DNA of 64,000 bases from Syngnathus acus (taxonomy: Eukaryota; Chordata; Actinopteri; Syngnathiformes; Syngnathidae), in contig NC_051107.1 in NCBI RefSeq assembly GCF_901709675.1, positions 2,287,501-2,351,500 of the forward strand. Direction: 5' to 3'. The translations under genes and the position numbers were made by a program. Positions 36,943 to 47,256 of this stretch are shown here, one piece after another (the first letter of the stretch is position 1; every line of letters starts with the position of its first letter). The notes beneath the pieces are model-generated. The model did not search any database. It had not been told where the DNA came from and was given only the letters and a program-made list of their open reading frames with translations.

Positions 36943-38406
36943 TAGGGGTGTAAATCGCGGGTTTTGTAACGATACGATATCATATCGATACAAAGAATCA
37001 CGATACGATATTTGCCGATATCTTAAAGCCTGCTGTGATTCATTCACGATTGGGTGTGTAAATCTCGGGTTTTGTAACGATACGATATCATATCGATACA
37101 AAGGATCACGATACGATATTTGCCGATATCTTAAAGCCTGCTGTGATTCATTCACGGTACATCACGATATAGTGCTCCACGGTCGATATAGAACAATATC
37201 CTGATTTATAACAATTCATACGCAAAATCAACAAGGTACTGCAAACTCTTTATTTAGGAAATTACAAAGTGCTTCCAAACGAATGACTTGAAGCCCAAAG
37301 GGGAGCAAATTTCCTCGTCTTCTTGGACACTAGCCATAGCACCAGCCCAGGAGCCGCGTAGTTGTCGGCTCCCCTTTCACGTGCCTGCTCTGCTCACAAC
37401 ACAACACGCCGCGCACTGCTCCCGGAAAGAGGAAGCAAGCAACAATGAACTGGATTTCAAAATAAAGTCGCGTCTAATGTCCGAGGTCAAAAACGGGCGA
37501 TATAGATCGATGTTTACGTTTAGCATCGATGCCAATAAATCGTAGAGCATTATATCGATTAATCGATGTGTATCGATGAATCGTTACACCCCTAGTTTCA
37601 AACTACTTTTAGGGTTTCTAAGAATAGGGTTTCTAACTAGGCTTTCAAAACTAGGGTTAGGGTTTCCGACCAGGGTTTCCAAGGAGTTTTGCCATTGCTA
37701 ATTAGGGTTTCAAACTAGGGTTAGGGTTTCCGACTAGGGTTTTAAACCAAGGTTAGGGTTTCAAACTAGGTTTTAAAGCTAGGGTTAAGGTTTCCAACGA
37801 GGGTTTCAAACTACTTTTATGGTTTCTCAGATCAGGGTTTCTAACTAGGCTTTCAAAACTAGGGTTAGGGTTTCCGACCAGGGTTTCCAAGGAGTTTTGC
37901 CATCGCTAATTAAAGTTTCAAACAAGGGGTAGGGTTTCCGACTCGGGTTTTAAACCAAGCTTAGGGTTACAAACTAGGTTTTAAAGCTAAGGTTAGGGTT
38001 TCCAACGAGGGTTTCAAACTACTTTTAGGGTTTCTAAGATTAGGGTTTCTAACTAGGCTTTTTATTTAGGAAATTACAAAGTGCTTCCAAATGAATGATT
38101 TGAAGCCCAAAGGGGAGTGAATTTCCTCGTCTTCTTGGACACTAGCCATAGCACCAGCCCAGGAGCCGCGTAGTTGTCGGCTCCCCTTTCACGTGCCTGC
38201 TCTGCTCACAACACAACACGCCGCGCACTGCTCCCGGAAAGAGGAAGCAAGCAACAATGAACTGGATTTCAAAATAAAGTCGTGTCTAATGTCCGAGGTC
38301 AAAAACGGGCGATATAGATCGATGTTTACGTTTAGCATCGATGCCAACAAATCGTAGAGCATTATATCGATTAATCGATGTGTATCGATGAATCGTTACA
38401 CCCCTA
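36943..38406. mobile_element. Non-autonomous hAT-type transposon with internal duplications
   Basis: The ends are inverted copies of TAGGGGTGTAA, at 36,943 and ending 38,406. They are flanked by an exact 8 bp direct repeat GGCACTAC (36,935-36,942 and 38,407-38,414), the target-site duplication length of hAT elements. The left arm contains a 108 bp tandem duplication (copies from about 36,947 and 37,055). The right arm is present twice, at 37,249-37,594 and 38,061-38,406, with only a few differences. Between them lies a telomere-like minisatellite. No transposase is encoded. Confidence 0.88.
37595..38060. repeat. Telomere-like minisatellite, about 208 bp period
   Basis: About 2.2 copies of a unit rich in AGGGTTTC and GGGTTAGGGTTT. 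The landmark CTAACTAGGCTTT recurs at about 37,633, 37,841 and 38,049. The CTAGGGTTAGGGTTTC motifs contain one or two TTAGGG telomere units each, but no long pure run. Confidence 0.85.
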
Positions 38407-38414
38407 GGCACTAC

Positions 38415-41400
38415 ACTTGGTTCAGTCCAAGTTACTGGCTAATCTGCTTAATAATATTGAATCTTACAGGGATCCATGGATCAAGAGTACGAGTGGTGTT
38501 GGTACTTAGTATCGGTATCAATGACTACTCAGGAGCTAAAAGTACTCACACTGGTATCGGTCGTAAAAAATGTATTTAAAATCCCTTAGAGAAATAACAA
38601 TTGCAAATATATTTTAGCCGACACATATCTTGGAGCAGCAAAACTTCATGCTAACACATAAGCAAAAGTGCCATTGGCCACGGGTGTCAAACTCAAAGCC
38701 TGGGGGCCGAATCTGGGCCATGACATCATCTTACGTGGCTCACAAAGGAAAAACTTGCTCATTGGCTTAATGCTTGTTGCTAAATACAAAATAGCAAATT
38801 AAATTCAATTTATTAATGTTGTTAAATAATAACAAATTGAAAAAGTAATTTAACCTTTTTTTTCTTACCAAGAGTAAACTAAGCGCGATAGTCGAGTGAG
38901 ACTTAAGACATATTCAGTACAAGCTTGATAATCATCAAAACTACAAGACGTATGCCATTCCTAAATATCGGGACTTAAATGTATGTAATTGTGCTCATCG
39001 TCAAAAAAGTCGTATTGGTGCATTGCCAATATTAATCTATAGGACCAGAACTGCAGTAATTGGTCTCATGGGTGCCAGAAGTATGCTGACGATTTAATCA
39101 TAACATCACTAGTTGTAGCCAATGTGACAGCACAAGTGAGCAGAGCTATGGATTTTGATATCTACCACACAATACATGACGGAGACTATCCAGCTCCACC
39201 ACCTCCAGAGTTCTCGCCTCCATTGGGAGCAGTTAGCTTTCGCTATGGCGACTTTAAATTGCCTGTCCACCAACACGAGGCAGCCGGCGTCAAAATTAAT
39301 AAAGGCCTTAGCCCGAGACAGATACGAGAGTATTCTGCCATAGCTGTGACACCTCCCTGTGTAAACCTGGCACAAGGGGCGGCAAATAAGCAAAAGCCCG
39401 CTTGTAAAATTGTAATCCCTGCTTCTCGGATAGACGCGAGGGAGAATAGAGTGTTATCACCCTGCTTGACACACTCCCGTGTTTTCTCCCCAGATCCTTG
39501 GGGCTTTATCACACCAGCATTTCATTCCATTATCCCGAGCACACCGGGACTGTCCTCGGAGCAGGGGAATGAGATGGCTTGTCAGGGTCGCAGAACAAAG
39601 AGGGAGCATGTCGAGCACAGGATTAGACCGAGAGAGAAGTGGGTGGAGGCCAGGGAAAAGGGGATGTGAGATGAGAGGCAACATAAGGAATGGAGGAGCT
39701 ACGTTGGGATGGAAGCGAGATGTTTGGGCGGGGGGGGGGATTTCCCTTCGCTACCTTTTGTTTCTTACTTGGGACTTTCGGGTAATTGGGAATTTGTGGC
39801 TCTCAAGAGGGATGCTGTTCTAATTTGGTGGCAAATTAAGAAAGTGCTGTGGTGGATGAGGGTTAATTTGTTTTGGACTTGATTACTCGAGAATTTGCAG
39901 AGCCAGAGTCAAACTTTGGCCCTGTTATTAAAAAGGTGTTGATTTAAATTTTTGAAAAACAAATTTGCTCAAATGTGCCTTTCGCTAGCTCGCCTAATGC
40001 TAACCCACCATTTCAAACGCCATCACGGACGTATTATTTATCCTCTGCAAAGAATAACTAATATTAGTGCAGTGTGGATTGTGAAAGTCTTCTTCATTTG
40101 TGTCTTTGTGACACAATTGTATCATACTGCCCCCTTGTGGCTTAATTCCTTACACTCAAATTATTAAAATGATTATTTTAAATCTATTATTCTATTCTAA
40201 TACATGCAGCAAATGTGGTGGTTTGCATCTGCTTGTCAGACACACACACGTGATACACCTCCACACATGTACCGCATCATGCCACCGTGCATCCTAAACG
40301 CTATAAGGCACAGACAAGCGCACACGGCAGCCCCAAGATCCCACACTTCATTAGCCGTCCGGCCAACCCTGACTGGAGTAAATCGATGGCGGATAATACC
40401 CAGCGCCCCTTCATCCCGCCGTCTCACCTCCCTCCCCCCGTTTCTCTTCCATCCAAAGCACCACAACATTATTCTTGCTTACTTCTGCATCCCCCCCTTT
40501 TGTTTCCACCTGACGTGTCAGTCTTGCATCACCCTTCCATCCTTCCATTTGCCTACATTCTCCCGCAAACAGCTGCTCCTCGACCCCTCCCTTTTTTTTT
40601 TCCCTCTCCATCTCACCTGTCTGGTTTCATCACCAGTATGGATCATTCCTCTTATCAGGCTCCGGCGCCTCGAACGGCGTTGTCGTATATAACACGTCTG
40701 TTGTGATCACTGACAGCCGGGCTGTGCTGTGTTGACAGTAACATGGATAATAAGCTCATTCCGCATGTGCTTCTATGTCACTTTTCTCTGTCGGGACTGC
40801 TTCCTATAATTTAAGCTCCATCTCTGGGGAGGGACGCGTTATTACTCCGCCGGGGTGTTTAAGAATTCCATTTCATTAAGCGTGTCGGTTTACACTTACG
40901 CTAAAACAAGTTAGCGCCGCTGTTCCGCTTTGTAATGGCCGCCTTCATTTGACAAACTACGGCAGCCAGAGGAGGCGGGGTATCAACGTCGGTAGAATGG
41001 TGAAAGTTTTTGCCATTTTTCAAACTAGCTTTGGAAATAATTTACTATGTTTAATGGCCCGCTGCAGGCTTGTTGCATGCAATTAAAGCGGTAATCCATT
41101 ACGGCGAAGAAAAAAATCCCAAATAGGCCTGTCATACCCACTTTATTCACTTATATGAGGCTGAAAAATATTTGAAATCAACAGCCCATATCGTTGCTGG
41201 ACAAAATGGTCACAAGGGAGGAAATTAATGCCTATTTGTATACTCAAATCATATTCATTGTTATCAGCAAGAACTTTGAAGTAACTCTTAAAAGCCGCAA
41301 AACTTCCAGTTTTTTTTTTTTTACCAACTCATTTTTTTTCCCTTGGCAAAGCGGCATTGTGTGCAAACACAAAAACATAAAAGTGTTTGTTGTGTGCAAG

Positions 41401-41593
41401 TATGACACGCAGCAGGCGAGGCGTCAGCTTCAACCCTTCGCTCGGTAAAACCAGTACTAAAAAATACTGAATTATTAATAGTTACGCTCTAAACAACAAT
41501 TCCATCTGTGATTTGGAACATTTGCTGGTGACTAAACAATGATAGTGGCTTTAGAGATGAAAATTGAAAAAAAAAAGGGAAAGGAAGGGGGCG

Positions 41594-41625
<32 letters not shown>

Positions 41626-42110
41626 ATGAAATATTCACGGAAGCAACGATGAAAGGAGGTTGAAGCTGTACCTCGACAAAAACTGCCGCCATATTGGAAT
41701 CCCTGAGTTGCAAGTTTGAGGAGGCTGAAAGTCCATTACTAGTTATCACTTGCAGACATCATTTTTTCGAAAAGGGGGGCAGGAAAAAGCCGTATAAGCG
41801 ACAAAACCAATTCCCCGTCGGTCTTTGGCGTGATGAGCGGTGCGTTACCTCGTTTACCTCATGGAGGTTGGGAGGGCCACGCTGGGCTCTTATAGCCCGC
41901 AGGCGACGACAAATCAGTCTTCACGCTGTCGCGGTGTGGGCTGTCTGCAATGGGATAGAAAAAAAAAAACAATCTCATAAACGATCAGAACATTTTGGGA
42001 ATATAAATGACAGCAGGTAAACCGACTCCAACTTTCCGAAAAGACATCGCAGGAAAAAAACATGTTTTCTATTTCATATTCACTTCATGCCAGTCAAGGT
42101 GATAGTGAGT
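38415..42110. other. Gene desert block 4
   Basis: Repeat-derived sequence occupies 38,440-39,100, including a GTATCGGTATC-type stretch near 38,500-38,570. A 181-codon frame on the plus strand (39,124-39,669) has no family features. Positions 40,400-40,620 are pyrimidine-rich. One copy of the GGCCACC-type dispersed repeat lies at about 40,078-40,160. A GT microsatellite occupies 41,595-41,624. Confidence 0.45.
38690..38760. repeat. Dispersed repeat fragment (GGTGTCAAACTCAAAGCCTG type)
   Basis: GGGTGTCAAACTCAAAGCC, GGGGGCCGAATCTGGGCC and a following CATCATCTTACGTGGC match the layout of a very common vertebrate DNA-transposon-derived repeat. Recognition is from memory. Confidence 0.45.
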
Positions 42111-42112
42111 CA

Positions 42113-42139
42113 CCCCCCCCCCCCCCCCCCCCCCCCCCC
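42113..42139. repeat. Poly-C tract, 27 bases
   Basis: An uninterrupted run of C beside the SINE. Its length in the assembly may be inexact. Confidence 0.95.
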
Positions 42140-42154
42140 TCCCGTGAAGGGCTT

Positions 42155-42280
42155 CACTCCATGGCTCAGGTGGCAGAGTGGCCATCTTGTTATTGGAAGA
42201 TTGCTTGTTCGATCCCCCCGGCTCCTCCAGAGACACTCTCTTGAACGTGACACTGAACACTTTAAATTGCAGTGGATGGG
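42155..42280 (+). mobile_element. tRNA-derived SINE
   Basis: An RNA polymerase III A-box-like TGGCTCAGGTGGCAGAGTGG (42,162-42,181) is followed about 26 bases later by a B-box-like GTTCGATCC (42,207-42,215). It is then followed by CTTGAACGTGACACTGAAC, a decayed form of the 'cttgggcaagacact' stretch typical of fish tRNA SINEs. It is not an intact tRNA gene. Confidence 0.7.
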
Positions 42281-45200
42281 GATAGGCATGGCTGACTTCA
42301 TTCACTGCCAATGGATGATTGTCCAAGGTAACGCGCCAGTAGCGGGTTACAAATTGTATTTTTGATCCTGGGTGGACATTTTGCACGTGCGAAATAGATA
42401 TTCCTTACAATAGGTTTGACATCCCATCTCTCGGTAGATGAGACTATTATGGAACACAGATATGAGCGACCCAGTTTTGTGCTAACAAATAATGGGAAAC
42501 GGATAGAATAGAATCTTGGTTATATCAGTTTAATTGCGCAATAGATATTTGAACGCAATTATAATATTACAATGATCACTGGCACAGAAATGAAAGTCTT
42601 CTTCATTTATAATCTGCATGACTTTGTTATACTGACCCCCAGTGGCCAAGTTGTGTACACAAGAACAATCCAAAAATGAATTATGAATTTTCTTGAGTTT
42701 TACTACTACCAGTATGAGTTTTCACTCAAGTACTCAATCATACTGATACCGAGTACCGATACCGATAGTGCTTATGATACATAAACTTTCAATTAACACA
42801 GATAATTGTGAAAAAAAAATATTCACAGGTGCGTCAAATGGCTGCAGAAAAGCACCAACTACTGGCAAGGGAGACTAAATCAATGTCAGATTTTCGAGTA
42901 TTACTGTCTAGTATCGGCATCCTTTTCGAGTCCCCAATACCTTTGCATTTGTGTTCTGAGAAAATCTGCCCAACTCTTACACAGCGTATCCTTTTTAAAT
43001 TCAAATTCAGGGTTTGCTTTCCTCCCCGAAAATGGAATATTGAATGTTGCACCATAAGGCGGCAATGCGGCTCATTCACGCTGACGCTAACATGGGGGGA
43101 TATGAAGTAGATGCATCAAGCAGAGGCTGAGGCAGAGCAAACACTGCGGCACCAGCTGCTCTCTGCGGCAGCACCATTAAGCCTGGAGGAGGTGACACCC
43201 GTTGGAGGGGGCTCGCATCAAATGTTGCATTGCCGGACCGCCTCGACATCTGCGCACCCCCGGAAAAAAATAAGTTTGCCAACATCTGTCCTCTGCTCGC
43301 TTCTCTTGATTTGTATTGACCACTGCGCTGCCTCATTTATTTGCTCACATTTCTTCACTTTGTGTGATATGAAAAAAAAAAAAAACAGGTGAGGACAAAA
43401 AGTGGGTGGTGGAATCATAGATTCCCCTTACAACTTTTCTTTGGGGGGGGGGGGGGCTTCTTATAAACCAACCATCTATCTCCATTATACCCCCGAAATT
43501 GCTATTTGTCGCTTTGCGGGGAAGAAATAATCAATATGTCTTGTGGGGGCAGCGAGCGCATTAGAGGAAGCAAATTGATGTCTCTCGCCCCAGCGCTCCT
43601 CACTTTGCACACTGCACCACAACTAATGGGAAGCCTCACCGGCTGCCAGACAGGGACCCGGCGAGTGTGAACGCGTGTGATTGCGCTCACGCACGCGCCG
43701 CAACCGGCCAAACCAATCAGCGAGCGGCGAGGCAATTTGTTAATGCAAAGTGAATGCCAGTTTGTTGGTGCGGCGATGCTCGTGTGTGTTTGTGTGTCCA
43801 GTGTTGATGCCGCCTTATCTGTCCCAGCCATCCGGCTTTAGGTCTTTGAGCTGTCAGAGGCAGATAGCCCTGTCACCGGCCCAGCGTCGCCTTTTCCCCG
43901 AGGGGCCTTGAAGGCTTCCTACAGCGAGTGACACTTCCAGAAAATCCCCACCTGATAAGTGCGTCGCAGACGGACGTGACCTGCCCCAATAGTCCATCTC
44001 CCCGCCCGGGCTTTTATTTCATTACGCCTCACCATCGCCCTTAATCTCAGCTAGCAGACGGTAAACACGATTTTCTCGATTTTAGTCGAGACACCTCTTT
44101 TATTAAATCTGCTTCAAACTGCTAAATCTTTCTGTCAGCGGTTTGCGATAGCAACTTAAACGTGACGGGCGCGATAGAAGGGAGACAATATATGAAGGAT
44201 TTTAAAAAAGGGGGGGGGGGGATTGCAATTCTTCGAGACACATGCGTGACAAGTCGTGAAAAGCCCGGAAAATGCAAAGCAGGATATGCAGAAGTAGGCG
44301 ATGGCAGAATAATATCAGTGCCACTGCATTATAACATGAGAAATGAATATTTAAACAGTGTGGCTGATACTGTGACAGCCGCGGAATAAATTCAGTTTTC
44401 TGTCATCCCCTTGCAAACACTCACAAAATCAATCTCCGTCAGTGACATCGGAGTGCTCGGACGGCATCGGGGGGGAGCTGCGCGGGTCAAAACGGGATTG
44501 TTGATTATCTATTTGTTCGCAGCAGAGGGCATTAGGGGGCACGTCGATCTTCATTTATCCAGGCTAGCACACAACTGGTTAGTTGGCGCGTAAAAATCAC
44601 CTGAGTGAAACATTTTGAATATGCGAGTTGGCGATTCATCCAGACATATAAACATGGTTAGCGGGTATTAATAGATTTTTTTTTTTTCTGTCTCAGACGT
44701 CATTCAAATGTTTTTTTTTCTTGCGTCTCCTGGCACATTCCCGAAAGCTAAAGAGGGACTGCAGAAAGGAAGCGCCTCAAATACTCGCAGTTTACCTGCA
44801 GACTGTGTGAATGAGTGTGCGCGATAAGGCTTTTGTCACGGCGGACGCTTTAAGCCGTCGTAGCAGGAAGAGCAAAAGGTGTTAATAATACGATTAGGCC
44901 ACATTCAAGTGTCCCCGGCTAAGCCGCGGCGGTGTGACATTGAGCCGGAATGTACAATGCAAAGCGCCTGAGTCTAAGCCGCTTAATGGGATTCAAACGT
45001 CGTTAATTTGCTTTTTTAGACTTGTGTTTTTCCAACTGCGACGTGTCAAAAGTCTGAAAGATAGAAGCCCCGTGGCTGCTTATCTGCACACCGCAGCCCT
45101 GTGACAGCATGGCGGCCGGTCCAAGGTGAACCCCCGTGCGCTGTCCCTGCACAGAACAGGTTGGAGATAAAGGAGGGATGGATGGAGGTAAGTCCGTGTC

Positions 45201-46931
45201 TTCTTCAAAAGCAAAGCTAGCCATCATTCTTTCGGTTATCCTTTCCCTGAAGTGACTTATCCGAGGCTAATACGATATAGGAATTTTTGGTGAGACAAAT
45301 TAGCTTTTTTGAGCAGTACTGCTAATTTTCACAATTATGTGGGTGGTTCTCAGAAAGTATGGTCAAGTCACAAGATATTTTTAAAAATAAATTCAGACTT
45401 GAACAGTTCACTACCTTTAATAATATTTTGTTGAAAAATTGATATGTAAAAATTGTTGCAATGACATTCCGCTAGTTTATTAGCAACAACTGGATTTGAT
45501 TTTAAGCGCAAATCTCAGTGAGCTTGTTTATTTTATCCCCGCATTTTTGTCAGCAGGGGATTGATTGTAAAGGGAAAAAAATATATTGAATTGTCAAACT
45601 GAGCTAACGATTGAGCGACCGGCCGGACCATACTTCCTGAGCGCCAACCATCCATGTATGAAGGGTGTACAATTGGCTAATCGAAATCTCCAAGTGTGCC
45701 ATTCTACTGCAGCGACATTAAAAGAACACACAGTAGAAAGCTGTTGGCTTCCGCGACCTTGAGATAAAGCTTTGCTTGAGCTATTTCCGCGACTTATGAA
45801 TGTCAAGTCGGAACCCGCAGGGGGTCGCAGAACCTGCTTACTGTCTTAAAAAAAAAAAAAAAGTATTTGTCTCAAGGCATCAATAAGTACGCTAAAATAA
45901 TTCCACTACCGGCGGCATGTGACAAACTCAACAATTGCGCGGCGCCGCAGGTTAATTCGGTTCTTTGATGGATGCGGTAAAGGACGGGAGAAATCCGTGG
46001 CAATTAGAAAAGCCCAGTGTGAGAGTGCCGGTTTGCCGCATGCACCGCTGGGCATAAATGAGTCCAGCAGCCAGCGCAACACAGGCAGGGCTTTAACACA
46101 ACACCGCAGACACGCCTAAGACTCCCATTGTGCCGCTCGCTAATCCATTTCCGCCCTAACAAGCTGCCGCCTTCGAACATAGCCATCCAACCGCACGCTT
46201 GTCCACCGTCTGCTGGGTTTGGTTCAGATCCAGTGCTTTTGACTTTCAGCAGCCATTTTAAGCTCCCTCTGGCAACACTCGCTCTCCTCCGTGCCGGAAC
46301 AAAACGGAGGATGTTTTAGGACGCTGCGCTCGAATTGAACGAGGGAGTGACTCTGTATTGATCTGCTCGAAATCTTTTACGTCGCCGGGAAATCAGGCAC
46401 GATTTAGTGTCTTCCTTGCAGATGGAAGAAGCTATCAAATCTAACTTGCGGCGACACAAGGACGATTATCACCTTGAGTAGTTTTCACTATCTACACCTT
46501 TTAAGACAAAGCGGGCTTCGTGGTTTGCCCCGCAACCGCGCCTCTCCTCCCACCTGCCATCAAAGTGACAAACTCGCCAGCGGGCTAGATGCGGCGAGCA
46601 ACACCCACAAGGAGACAACATGCGAGATGAGATAAAATGCGAGAGGGGATAAAACGTGATTGCGTGACCGGTTTCGGGTGTTTGCTATGGAAGGACAAAC
46701 TTTTAAAAGAGTGAAACATTTGGAATGCCAGATCCTCGAATGTACTTATCTTTTAAATCATCGACCTGCCAGTCATGTCAGTCTTGCCTGTGCTCAGTTG
46801 GTTCCGATTTTACCTTCTCACGACTGTCGCGTATTAGTACAAAATGTCGAGCAAGAGTAAAAGTCGTAGAAGCAGCACCGGTACAATAACCTTTCTTCAA
46901 ATTTCTCAAAAGGTAAACAAATACTGAAGTA
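42281..46931. other. Gene desert block 5
   Basis: No gene recognised. Contents are a copy of the GGCCACC-type repeat (42,590-42,670), GTATCGG/ATACCGATACCG repeat remnants (42,700-42,780 and 42,895-42,950), a G-run (43,443-43,456), and candidate regulatory stretches near 43,850-44,060, 44,770-45,000 and 45,030-45,200. A 74-codon minus frame at 45,003-45,227 is noted separately. Confidence 0.45.
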
Positions 46932-47254
46932 CAGTGATGCCTCGCTACTTCGCGTTTCGTTTATCGCGCCTTCACTACATCGCATTTAACTACATTCCAA
47001 ATTAAAAAAACAATTTAAAAGTCAAAATAAAACTTCTAAATTGAGGAAACATGTCTAACCTTTAGGACAATGTAGCATTGCTACAAATGTTCATTTACAG
47101 TCCCTTTTCGCGTGTTAGCACGATCGCGAATTAGCATCTTTCCGCTAACTCGTTAGCCTGCCTAGTACTTCTTGTCGGTGACCGTACTTCACGGATTTCA
47201 CTTATCGCGGGTGGTTTTTGGAACCAATTATCCGCGATAAACGAGGGCTTACTG
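46932..47254. mobile_element. pogo/Tigger-like MITE
   Basis: The left end CAGTGATGCCTCGCTACTTC and the reverse complement of the right end, CAGTAAGCCCTCGTTTATCG, form terminal inverted repeats. Both ends are bounded by TA (46,930-46,931 and 47,255-47,256), the target-site duplication of Tc1/mariner/pogo elements. At 323 bp it lacks any transposase. Confidence 0.75.
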
Positions 47255-47256
47255 TA

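Noticed and set aside
36832-37204. Repeated peptide frames (SYRDPLYRYDIVSLQNPRF and the like)
   Set aside because: These are translations of the 108 bp tandem duplication in the hAT left arm, not a protein repeat gene.
39124-39669. 181-codon plus-strand open frame in the desert
   Set aside because: No domain, no convincing splice context, odd composition and an overlapping open frame on the other strand. More likely a chance frame in unique non-coding DNA.
40204-40706. Two overlapping plus frames of 162 and 139 codons
   Set aside because: They run through a pyrimidine-rich tract (40,400-40,620) that lacks stops by composition; proteins are Pro/Phe/His/Leu-rich without family features.
42155-42230. 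Intact tRNA gene
   Set aside because: A- and B-box-like sequences are present but the acceptor and anticodon arms do not pair and the 3' part continues as SINE body.
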